Shown here: one piece after another, positions 1-5,074 of the stretch
Numbering within the stretch: position 1 is the stretch's first letter
Layout: each line of letters begins with the position of its first letter
Assembly: GCA_018262385.1 (NCBI GenBank)
Contig: JAGSPQ010000368.1
Span: 1-5,074 of the forward strand
Direction of reading: 5' to 3'
DNA length: 5,074 nt
Source of the DNA: Myxococcaceae bacterium
GTDB lineage: Bacteria; Myxococcota; Myxococcia; Myxococcales; Myxococcaceae
Made by a program: the position numbers and the translations under genes
Notes under the pieces: generated by a model
The model's database searches: none
Seen by the model: the letters and a program-made list of their open reading frames with translations, nothing else
Told to the model about the DNA's origin: nothing

Positions 1-1
1 G

Positions 2-820
2 GTGGTCGGCTTCGGCCGGCTGGGCGCCGCGCTCGCGCTGCGGCTGAAGGCGGCGGGCTGGCCGGTGTCGGTGCTCCCGCGCTCGAGCGAGTCGGTGCGG
101 CGGGCGGCGAAGCTGGGGCTGAAGCTGGCCGACCACGAGGATCTGAGCGCCGCGGCGCTGTGCGTGCTGGCGGTGCCGGACTCGGCGGTCGCCGCCGCGG
201 CGGCCTCGATGGCCGACGATCTGGGCGAAGAGACGGCCCTGGTGCACTGCGCCGGCGCGCTCGATCTCGACGCGTTCGGCGCCTCGGCGGCGATGCTCAA
301 GCGGCTGCGGGGCTCGTTTCACCCGCTGGTCGCGATCTCCGACGCGCGCGATCCGATCGCCGATCACTCGGTGGCGGTGGCGGCTTCCGATCGGGCCCTG
401 ATGCCGGTGCTGTGGCGGATGGCGCTCGCGCTGCGGATGCGCCCGATCGAGGTGCCCGAGGGCCGGCGCGCGGCGTACCACGCGGGCGCGGTGATGACGG
501 CGGGCCTGATGGTCTCGCTGCTCGACGCGGCGGTCGCGGCGCTGGGCGAGGCGGGGGTCGAGCGGACGGCGGCGCTCAACGCGCTGCTCCCGCTGGCCGG
601 GTCGGCGCTGGAAGGGGTGAACAAGCGCGGGCTGGAGAAGGGGCTGACCGGGCCGATCGCCCGCGGAGATCTGCAGGTGGTGCGCGCCCACCTCGAGGCG
701 CTGCCGCCCCCGCTGGCCAACCTCTACAAGCTGCTGTCGGCGCGCGCGCTGACGCTGGTGGGCGACACCCTGCCCCTCGAGACCCGAAATGCGCTCCAGC
801 GGCTTCTCGGCGAGCGCTGA
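2..820 (+). CDS. Rossmann-like/DUF2520 domain protein (5' end cut by window)
   Basis: Putative cytoplasmic NAD(P)-binding protein of the Rossmann-like plus DUF2520 family; its reaction is not known to me. The visible 272 residues open directly on the dinucleotide-binding loop (VGFGRLG, GxGxxG pattern, residues 2-8), so the true start lies just left of the window and probably only a handful of residues are missing. The Rossmann half runs to about residue 105, with AVPDSAV (57-63) at the usual fourth-strand position. The segment after the second strand reads LPRSS (25-29), with Arg/Ser where NAD-preferring enzymes carry an acid, which hints at NADP (inference). The DUF2520 half shows its typical marks: FHPL (His107), AYHAGAV (His160) and LTGPIARGD (215-223). 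The stop is 17 bases before modA, so the two are probably co-transcribed, although no functional link is known to me. Family assignment is confident; enzymatic role is open. Confidence 0.88.
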   Translation: MVGFGRLGAALALRLKAAGWPVSVLPRSSESVRRAAKLGLKLADHEDLSAAALCVLAVPDSAVAAAAASMADDLGEETALVHCAGALDLDAFGASAAMLKRLRGSFHPLVAISDARDPIADHSVAVAASDRALMPVLWRMALALRMRPIEVPEGRRAAYHAGAVMTAGLMVSLLDAAVAALGEAGVERTAALNALLPLAGSALEGVNKRGLEKGLTGPIARGDLQVVRAHLEALPPPLANLYKLLSARALTLVGDTLPLETRNALQRLLGER

Positions 821-837
821 GCTAAGAGCGAAAGCCG

Positions 838-1575
838 ATGCGGTTGCGGGTCCTCTGCGCGGTCGTCGCGCTCGTCTCATGCAAGGAGGCGCCGGCGCGT
901 CCGGCCGTGCGCGTGGCGGCGGCCTCCGATCTCACCGTCGCCTTCGAGGCGATGCGGGGCGGCTTCGAGCAGCAGACCGGGCACCCGGTCGACTTCGTGT
1001 TCGGCTCCAGCGGGCAGCTGTCGAAGCAGCTGGTCGAGGGGGCCCCGTACGATCTGTTCGCGGCGGCCAACCAGGCGTTCACCGACCCGCCGATCGCCGC
1101 GGGCGCGTGCAGCGCCGAGACCCGCGCCCAGTACGCCGAAGGCCAGCTGGTGATCTTCGCTCCCCGGGAAAAAGTCGCCGGGCTGGCCGAGCTGATCGAG
1201 CCGCGCTTCCAGCGGATCGCGCTCGCCAACCCGGAGCTGGCGCCCTACGGCCAGGCGGCGAAGGACGCGCTGATCCGCGCCGGCCTGTGGGAAGCGCTCG
1301 AGCCGCGGCTGGTCTACGGGCAGAACGTGCAGCAGACCTTCCAGCTCGCGCGCTCGGGCAACGTCGAGGCGGCGCTGGTCTCCCGCTCGCTGGCGAAGGA
1401 AGCGGTGGCGGTCGACCCCGCGCTCTACCCGCCGCTGAAGCAGTCGCTGGTGGTCTGCGGCGGGGGCAAGAACCCCGAGGGCGGCCGGGCCTTTGCCGCG
1501 TTCGTGCTCTCCGACGAAGGCCGCCGGGTGCTCGCGCGCGAAGGGTTCGGGCTGCCGCCGAAGGTGGCCCGCTGA
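838..1575 (+). CDS. modA: Molybdate ABC transporter, substrate-binding lipoprotein ModA
   Basis: Captures molybdate (or tungstate) outside the inner membrane and delivers it to ModBC. The protein has 245 residues, close to the family norm. An in-frame TAA at 823-825 rules out any start further upstream than the ATG at 838; the Shine-Dalgarno is weak (only GAG-like purines at 826-834). The N-terminus is a very short lipoprotein signal: Arg2/Arg4, a hydrophobic core at 5-13, and lipobox LVSC with Cys15 as the predicted lipid-anchored residue, followed by Lys16. Family blocks follow in order: AASDL (28-32), GSSGQL (56-61), ANPELAPYG (130-138), GQNV (161-164) and RSGNVEAALVS. The Ser of ASD and the Ser pair of GSSG match the known oxyanion-contact regions. 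Its TGA shares one base with the modB ATG. Molybdate is the best substrate call given modB and modC alongside; tungstate cannot be excluded from sequence. Confidence 0.94.
   Translation: MRLRVLCAVVALVSCKEAPARPAVRVAAASDLTVAFEAMRGGFEQQTGHPVDFVFGSSGQLSKQLVEGAPYDLFAAANQAFTDPPIAAGACSAETRAQYAEGQLVIFAPREKVAGLAELIEPRFQRIALANPELAPYGQAAKDALIRAGLWEALEPRLVYGQNVQQTFQLARSGNVEAALVSRSLAKEAVAVDPALYPPLKQSLVVCGGGKNPEGGRAFAAFVLSDEGRRVLAREGFGLPPKVAR
1560..1567 (+). promoter_or_regulatory. Ribosome binding site of modB
   Basis: The purine stretch GAAGGTGG, inside the last codons of modA, lies 7 bases before the ATG at 1575. It fixes the modB start, because the same reading frame stays open far upstream (to about 789) as a GC-rich shadow of modA. 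Confidence 0.7.
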
Positions 1576-2237
1576 TGGAGTGGGAACCGCTCTGGCTGTC
1601 GCTGCAGGTGTCGCTGGTCGCGACGTTGAGCTCGCTGGTGCTCGGGGTGGCGCTCGGCGCGCTGCTCGCCCGCCCGCGGCTGCCGGGGCGCGATCTGTGG
1701 GATGCGCTGCTCACCGCTCCGCTGGTGCTGCCGCCGACGGTGCTCGGCTACTTCCTGCTCGTCGCGCTCGGCCGCCACAGCGCGCTCGGCCAGCTCTTCG
1801 AGCAGCTGTTCGGCGGCCCGATCGTCTTCACCTTCAAGGGAGCCGTGATCGCCGCGACGGTCGGCTCGCTGCCGCTGGTAATCAAGGCCGCCCGCGCCGC
1901 GCTCGAGCAGCTCGACCCGGCGCTGGTCTTCGCCGCGCGCACCCTGGGCGCCTCGCCCACCCGCGCCTTCTGGCGGATCCAGCTCCCGCTCGCCGCCCGG
2001 GGGATCGCCGCCGGCGCGGTGCTCGCCTTCGCCCGCGCGCTGGGCGACTTCGGCGCCACCCTGATGGTGGCCGGCAACATTCCCCACCAGACGCGCACCG
2101 CCGCCCTGGCGATCTACGACGCGATCGAGGCCGGCCGCGACGCGGACGCCGCGGGGATGATCGCCGTCCTCACCGCCCTGGCGATCTTCGTCGGGTACAC
2201 CGCCCAGCGGCTGGTGCGGAGGTCCGATGACCTCTGA
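1575..2237 (+). CDS. modB: Molybdate ABC transporter permease ModB
   Basis: Inner-membrane channel subunit, expected to work as a homodimer with ModC on the cytoplasmic side. The protein has 220 residues, normal for ModB. Hydrophobic segments visible at about 6-31, 45-66, 83-106, 144-167 and 193-212 fit the five-helix ModB fold. The cytoplasmic coupling (EAA) loop, which docks onto the ATPase, is at about 118-140, with AARTLGAS (120-127) and the closing IQLPLA (135-140). The family hallmark ALGDFGATLMVAGNIP (155-170) and TRTAALAIYDAIEAG (173-187) are both present. The start is the ATG overlapping the modA stop by one base; the longer open frame upstream encodes an Arg/Gly/Ala-rich shadow with no family resemblance. 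The 3' end overlaps modC by 11 bases, so translation of modA, modB and modC is probably coupled. Confidence 0.95.
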   Translation: MEWEPLWLSLQVSLVATLSSLVLGVALGALLARPRLPGRDLWDALLTAPLVLPPTVLGYFLLVALGRHSALGQLFEQLFGGPIVFTFKGAVIAATVGSLPLVIKAARAALEQLDPALVFAARTLGASPTRAFWRIQLPLAARGIAAGAVLAFARALGDFGATLMVAGNIPHQTRTAALAIYDAIEAGRDADAAGMIAVLTALAIFVGYTAQRLVRRSDDL

Positions 2238-2886
2238 GACGCTGAAGGTCCGCCTGTCCGGCCGGGTGTTCGCCCACTTCCAGCTCGAGCTCGACTTCGA
2301 GGTGCCGCCCGGGATCACCGTGCTGTTCGGCCCGTCGGGCGCCGGCAAGAGCACCGCCCTGTCGGCGATCGCCGGCCTGCGCGCGGTCGAGCGCGGCCGG
2401 GTCACCCTCGGTCAGATCCCCTGGTTCGACTCGGAGGCCCGCCTCGAGCTGCCGGTGCACCAGCGCAAGGTCGCCTACCTGTTTCAGTCGCGCGCGCTCT
2501 TCCCCCACCTCACCGCCTTGCAGAACGTCACCTTCGGGCTGCACGGGAGCCCGGACGCCCAGGCGCGGGCCCGGAAGATGCTCGAGCGGATGCGGGTGGC
2601 CCACCTGGCCTCCCGCAAGCCCGCGACCTTCTCCGGCGGAGAGGCGCAGCGGGTCGCCCTCGCGCGGGCCTTCGCCCCCGGCCCGAAGCTGGTGCTGCTC
2701 GACGAGCCGTTCACCGCCCTCGACCGCCCGCTGCGCACCGAGCTGTACGCCGAGGTCACCGCCCTGATCGCCGAAGCGGGGGCTCCGGCGCTGCTGGTCA
2801 CCCACGATCCGGACGAGGCGCGCGCCCTGGGAACGCGGTTCATCGGGCTCGACGCCGGCCGATCGGGCCCGGCGGCCCTGACGTAA
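2227..2886 (+). CDS. modC: Molybdate ABC transporter ATPase ModC, single-domain form
   Basis: Cytoplasmic ATPase that drives molybdate import through ModB. All nucleotide-binding elements are present in its 219 residues: Walker A GPSGAGKST (35-43), Q-loop Gln87 in YLFQ, signature FSGGEAQR (135-142), Walker B LVLLDEP (155-161), D-loop ALD (164-166) and switch His193 in LVTHD. A strong Shine-Dalgarno, GGAGG at 2218-2222, sits 4 bases before the ATG, inside the modB 3' end. The classical Escherichia coli ModC is about 350 residues, with a C-terminal Mop/TOBE domain that binds molybdate. Here the protein ends about 25 residues after the H-loop, so that domain is absent. The stop is a clean TAA, and the following 107 bases hold no matching coding frame, so this looks like a native short form and not a frameshift. 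Specificity for molybdate rests on the modA and modB context; the ATPase alone could be a generic ABC importer subunit. Confidence 0.9.
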   Translation: MTSETLKVRLSGRVFAHFQLELDFEVPPGITVLFGPSGAGKSTALSAIAGLRAVERGRVTLGQIPWFDSEARLELPVHQRKVAYLFQSRALFPHLTALQNVTFGLHGSPDAQARARKMLERMRVAHLASRKPATFSGGEAQRVALARAFAPGPKLVLLDEPFTALDRPLRTELYAEVTALIAEAGAPALLVTHDPDEARALGTRFIGLDAGRSGPAALT

Positions 2887-2923
2887 CCGGCTCGTCATCG
2901 GCGCTTCTGTTTGCGTCGTTCCC

Positions 2924-2952
2924 TTGACGGATGGGGTCTGGGCCCCTAATTA
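2924..2952 (+). promoter_or_regulatory. Candidate sigma70-type promoter for rpoZ
   Basis: TTGACG (2924-2929) matches the -35 consensus at five of six positions. Two -10 candidates follow: CCTAAT (2945-2950), four of six matches at a 15-base spacing, or TAATTA (2947-2952), a poorer match at the preferred 17-base spacing. The element lies in a 107-base gap (2887-2993) that is clearly richer in A/T than the flanking genes, 42-70 bases before the rpoZ ATG. It probably also serves the aminotransferase gene behind rpoZ. The call rests on consensus matching only. Confidence 0.5.
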
Positions 2953-2993
2953 CCCTCGTTCTTACAAGTCGCCCTTTGCTCAAGGTGTAATCC

Positions 2994-3236
2994 ATGGCTC
3001 GCGTAACCGTAGAAGACTGCCTCCCGATGGTGGACAACCGCTTTGCCCTCGTGCTCCTCGCCGCCAAGCGCGCGCGTCAGCTGATGGCGGGCGCCCGCCC
3101 CATCCTCGAGGTCAGCAAGAACAAGCCGCCGGTGCTCTCGCTGCGCGAGATCGCCACTGGCAAGGTTCGCTTCGATCGCGACGTTCGCGAGACGCTGCTC
3201 GGCAAGTACGGCGAGCCGCTGACGAAGACCGAATAG
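2994..3236 (+). CDS. rpoZ: DNA-directed RNA polymerase omega subunit
   Basis: Small subunit that binds the beta-prime subunit and helps assemble and stabilise RNA polymerase; in proteobacteria it also forms part of a ppGpp site. The 80 residues match the family's usual length. The N-terminal [20 protein letters not shown] (4-23) and the following AAKRARQL (23-30) are the conserved omega core. [17 protein letters not shown] in the middle is the form typical of myxobacterial and other deltaproteobacterial omegas, as I remember them. The start is well supported: AAGGTG at 2982-2987 stands 6 bases before the ATG. The gene has its own upstream promoter candidate and is followed after 44 bases by a class III aminotransferase in the same direction. 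I see no spoT or gmk, the partners usual in enterobacteria and some other groups, in this window. Confidence 0.95.
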   Translation: MARVTVEDCLPMVDNRFALVLLAAKRARQLMAGARPILEVSKNKPPVLSLREIATGKVRFDRDVRETLLGKYGEPLTKTE

Positions 3237-3268
3237 CCGACTTCCCCGCCTCAACCGCAGATCTCCCT

Positions 3269-3275
3269 GGAGGAG
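3269..3275 (+). promoter_or_regulatory. Ribosome binding site of the aminotransferase gene
   Basis: GGAGGAG is a near-perfect Shine-Dalgarno sequence, 5 bases before the ATG at 3281. It decides the start: the same frame is open back to about 2924 through rpoZ, but that extension encodes a low-complexity Arg-rich shadow, and the aminotransferase similarity begins only after 3281. Confidence 0.85.
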
Positions 3276-3280
3276 CTTCA

Positions 3281-4630
3281 ATGTTCGAAGGACTCTCGCT
3301 TTCGGCGGAGGAGATCGTCCGCCTTTCGAAGCAGCATTCGATCTTCGAGTGGTCCGCGCAGGGAGCCGTCGCGCCGATCCCGATGACCCGGGCCGAGGGC
3401 ATCTTCTTCTGGGATGCGAACGGCAAGCGGTACTTCGACTTCAACAGCCAGCTGATGTGCGTCAACATCGGCCACGGCAACAAGAAGGTGATCAACGCGA
3501 TCAAGGAGCAGGCCGATCGCCTCGTCTACGCCAACCCGTACATGGCGACCGACGTCCGCGCGGTGCTGGGCCAGAAGCTGGCGCAGATCGCCCCGGGAGA
3601 CCTGAACAAGGCCTTCTTCACCCTCGGCGGCGCGGAGGCCAACGAGAACGCGATCAAGATCGCCCGCATGGTCACGGGCCGGAACAAGATCATCGTCCGC
3701 TACCGCAGCTACCACGGCGGAACCGCCGGCGCGGCGACCCTCACCGGCGATCCGCGGCGCTTCGCGGCCGAGCCGGGCATCCCCGGCGTCTGCCGGGTGC
3801 TCGACCCGTACCAGTACCGCTGCGGCTTCTGCTCGGACAAGCCCGCCTGCACCCTCTCGTGCCTGCGCCACGTCGAAGAGGTGGTCGACTTCGAAGGCCC
3901 GCAGAACATCGCCGCGATCCTGATGGAGACGGTCACCGGGACCAACGGGATCATCGTCCCGCCCGACGGGTACCTCCAGGGGCTGCGCACGCTCTGCGAC
4001 AAGCACGGGATCATGCTGATCCTCGACGAGGTGATGGCCGGGTTCGGCCGCACCGGGAAGATGTTCGCCACCAACCACTGGGACGTGGTGCCGGACATGA
4101 TGACCATCGCCAAGGGCCTGACCAGCGCCTACATGCCGCTGGGCGCGGTGCTGATGCGCGACAAGGTCGCCGCCCACTTCGACAAGAACGTCTTCTACGG
4201 CGGCCTCACCTACAACTCGCACCCGATGTGCCTGGCGGCCGCGATCGCCTGCATCCAGGTGATGGAAGAAGAGAAGCTGGTCGAGAACTCCGCCAAGCTG
4301 GGCAAGGTGCTCGCCACCGAGCTGCAGAAGCTGAAGGCGAAGCACCCGTCAATCGGCGACGTGCGCTCGATCGGCCTGTTCTCGATCGTCGAGCTGGTGA
4401 AGGACCGCAAGACCCGCGAGCCGATGGCGCCGTTCAACGCCCGCCACGATCAGATGGGCGTGATGAACGATCTGCGCAAGGCGTTCCTCGACAACGGGAT
4501 CTACACCTTCGTCCGCTGGAACAACTTCTTCGTCAATCCGCCGCTCACCATCACCCAGGAGCAGCTGCTCGAAGGCCTGGCGATCATGGACAAGTGCCTC
4601 GAGATCACCGACGCGGCCGTGAAGCACTGA
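3281..4630 (+). CDS. Class III PLP-dependent aminotransferase
   Basis: Cytoplasmic transaminase of the acetylornithine/omega-amino acid (class III) group, moving an amino group between an amine or amino acid and a keto acid through pyridoxal phosphate. The 449 residues are full length. Visible landmarks: GGAEANENAIKIAR (116-129) for phosphate binding, SYHGGT with Tyr144-His145 stacking on the cofactor, the acidic pair of LDEVMAGFGRTG (Asp249 contacts the pyridine nitrogen), and Lys278 in TIAKGLTSAYMPLGAV as the Schiff-base lysine. Arg412, shortly before NPPLTIT, lies where related omega-transaminases carry a substrate-carboxylate arginine. An unusual insert holds four cysteines, Cys181, 184, 190 and 194 (C-x2-C-x5-C-x3-C). 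Substrate is not determinable: omega-amino acid/pyruvate types (beta-alanine or taurine) are plausible, as is a general 'aspartate aminotransferase family' label. It follows rpoZ by 44 bases with no terminator, so it is probably in the same transcript. Its 3' end converges on the next gene. Confidence 0.93.
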   Translation: MFEGLSLSAEEIVRLSKQHSIFEWSAQGAVAPIPMTRAEGIFFWDANGKRYFDFNSQLMCVNIGHGNKKVINAIKEQADRLVYANPYMATDVRAVLGQKLAQIAPGDLNKAFFTLGGAEANENAIKIARMVTGRNKIIVRYRSYHGGTAGAATLTGDPRRFAAEPGIPGVCRVLDPYQYRCGFCSDKPACTLSCLRHVEEVVDFEGPQNIAAILMETVTGTNGIIVPPDGYLQGLRTLCDKHGIMLILDEVMAGFGRTGKMFATNHWDVVPDMMTIAKGLTSAYMPLGAVLMRDKVAAHFDKNVFYGGLTYNSHPMCLAAAIACIQVMEEEKLVENSAKLGKVLATELQKLKAKHPSIGDVRSIGLFSIVELVKDRKTREPMAPFNARHDQMGVMNDLRKAFLDNGIYTFVRWNNFFVNPPLTITQEQLLEGLAIMDKCLEITDAAVKH

Positions 4631-4640
4631 CCGCCTGGCA

Positions 4641-5074
4641 CTAGCGGCTGCGCTTCTTCTTCTTCTTCTTCTTGTGAACCGGAGCGGGCTGCTTGCCCGC
4701 GCCGGCGTCGCGCAGCTGCGGCCCGGCATCGGCCACGGCGAGGACGGCGGTCTCCTCCTCTTCTTCCCCGCCGTCTGAGTCTTCCTCGGCTTCCCCCGCA
4801 TCGGTCGCCTCGGCGGCGGCCACCGGCGGCGGCACCTCGGCGCTGACCCCGGCGTCCGGCGCGGCGGCGACCTCTTCGAACGGGAGCTCTTCCACCGTCG
4901 CCGGCGGCGGCGGCGGCCGCAGCCTGGCCTTGAGCTGCGCGATCAGCCCGGGACGCAGCGCCACCACCGCGCCCCCGCCGATGATCAGCAGCGCCAGCAC
5001 GCCGATCAGCAGCTTCGAGCCGCGGCCCTTGCCGCGCGGCGAAGGCCCTGCCTCCTCGGGCGCCTCGGAAGGAT
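4641..5074 (-). CDS. Hypothetical single-pass membrane protein with poly-Lys C-terminus (5' end outside window)
   Basis: I do not recognise a family. The frame is open to the right edge, so the N-terminus is missing; a GTG at 4998-5000 can be read as a start, but it falls inside the membrane helix and is unlikely to be used. The 143 visible residues comprise a basic Gly/Arg/Lys/Ser stretch, one 19-residue helix (bases 4956-5012, LLIG...VVAL), a PPPPP run, a long Ala/Glu/Asp/Pro-rich region with four D-A-G triplets and an E5 run (bases 4752-4766), and a basic tail of seven lysines then RSR. The positive-inside rule places the basic N-terminal side in the cytoplasm and the acidic region in the periplasm. 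Low complexity and G/C-rich codons fit a disordered linker, as in TonB-like or envelope-spanning anchors, but no such domain is seen. The stop is only 10 bases from the convergent aminotransferase stop. That this is a real gene is likely but not certain. Confidence 0.65.
   Translation of the reverse strand, partial: PSEAPEEAGPSPRGKGRGSKLLIGVLALLIIGGGAVVALRPGLIAQLKARLRPPPPPATVEELPFEEVAAAPDAGVSAEVPPPVAAAEATDAGEAEEDSDGGEEEEETAVLAVADAGPQLRDAGAGKQPAPVHKKKKKKKRSR
4653..4673. repeat. Perfect (CTT)7 trinucleotide repeat
   Basis: Seven uninterrupted CTT units, read as (AAG)7 on the minus strand, encode the poly-lysine run at the C-terminus of the membrane protein. Exclusive use of AAG makes it a true microsatellite. 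Unit gain or loss would keep the frame and only change the number of lysines. Confidence 0.9.

Noticed and set aside
789..1574. Upstream extension of the modB frame (to 482 codons) as a fusion protein
   Set aside because: The extension is an Arg/Gly/Ala shadow of modA; the ModB similarity, overlap geometry and ribosome site all place the start at 1575.
2879..2897. Possible terminator after modC (TGACG, 9-base loop, CGTCA)
   Set aside because: The stem is only 5 bp and no T-run follows directly, so it is too weak to call an intrinsic terminator.
1425..2898. Two long minus-strand open frames (326 and 242 codons) opposite modA, modB and modC
   Set aside because: Both are Arg/Gly/Glu/Gln-rich translations of antisense sequence without motifs, while the plus strand encodes complete ModA, ModB and ModC.
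2933..2946. GGGG/CCCC inverted repeat between the promoter boxes before rpoZ as an operator
   Set aside because: Four base pairs around a 6-base gap are expected by chance in GC-rich DNA, and the repeat matches no operator I know.
3264..3275. CTCC/GGAG pairing that might hide the aminotransferase ribosome site
   Set aside because: The loop would be only two bases, which is too tight to form a hairpin.
2924..3280. Upstream extension of the aminotransferase frame (to 568 codons)
   Set aside because: It overlaps rpoZ in another frame, has no aminotransferase features, and GGAGGAG before 3281 marks the real start.
3278..4345. Long minus-strand open frame (355 codons) opposite the aminotransferase
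   Set aside because: It is rich in Val, Gly, His, Asp and Arg with no recognisable domain, and lies exactly opposite a well-supported gene; GC-rich codons on one strand commonly leave the complementary frame open.
1..5074. Mobile element, CRISPR array, tRNA/rRNA, toxin-antitoxin or phage-defence genes
   Set aside because: No transposase or integrase motifs, direct-repeat arrays, tRNA-like cloverleaf or rRNA segments were recognised on either strand, and base composition is even except for the short intergenic stretch before rpoZ.

Overview
This is a GC-rich, gene-dense bacterial window with strong G/C preference at third codon positions. The omega-subunit sequence, the lipoprotein-type ModA and the Ala/Pro/Asp-rich membrane protein with repeated D-A-G triplets suggest a myxobacterium-like organism (Myxococcota, formerly Deltaproteobacteria). 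That assignment is from family resemblance only; there is no rRNA or other strong taxonomic marker here.

Layout, left to right. (1) Bases 2-820, + strand: the nearly complete 3' part of a Rossmann-fold/DUF2520 protein, a putative NAD(P)-binding protein of unknown substrate, cut by the window edge. (2) 838-2886, + strand: a compact molybdate ABC transporter operon, modA-modB-modC. The junctions are one-base (A/B) and 11-base (B/C) overlaps, and the DUF2520 gene lies only 17 bases upstream, so all four genes are probably co-transcribed. ModA captures the oxyanion outside the inner membrane, ModB forms the channel, and ModC powers it. ModC is short and has no room for the C-terminal molybdate-binding (Mop/TOBE) domain of the classical protein. 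(3) 2887-2993: a 107-base, comparatively AT-rich intergenic stretch with a sigma70-like promoter candidate. (4) 2994-3236, + strand: rpoZ, the RNA polymerase omega subunit. (5) 3281-4630, + strand: a class III PLP-dependent aminotransferase with complete catalytic residues and an unusual four-cysteine cluster. (6) 4641 to the right edge, - strand: the C-terminal part of a single-pass membrane protein with an acidic, Pro/Ala-rich extramembrane region and a poly-lysine tail encoded by a perfect (CTT)7 tract. It converges on the aminotransferase with only 10 bases between stop codons.

I see no mobile element, CRISPR array, tRNA or rRNA, and no convincing undescribed multigene system. Most of the window is ordinary housekeeping and transport. 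The points most worth a second look are the Cys cluster in the aminotransferase, the single-domain ModC, the lipoprotein ModA with a very short signal, and the poly-Lys membrane protein. The long antisense open frames are best explained as GC-rich shadows of the genes listed.
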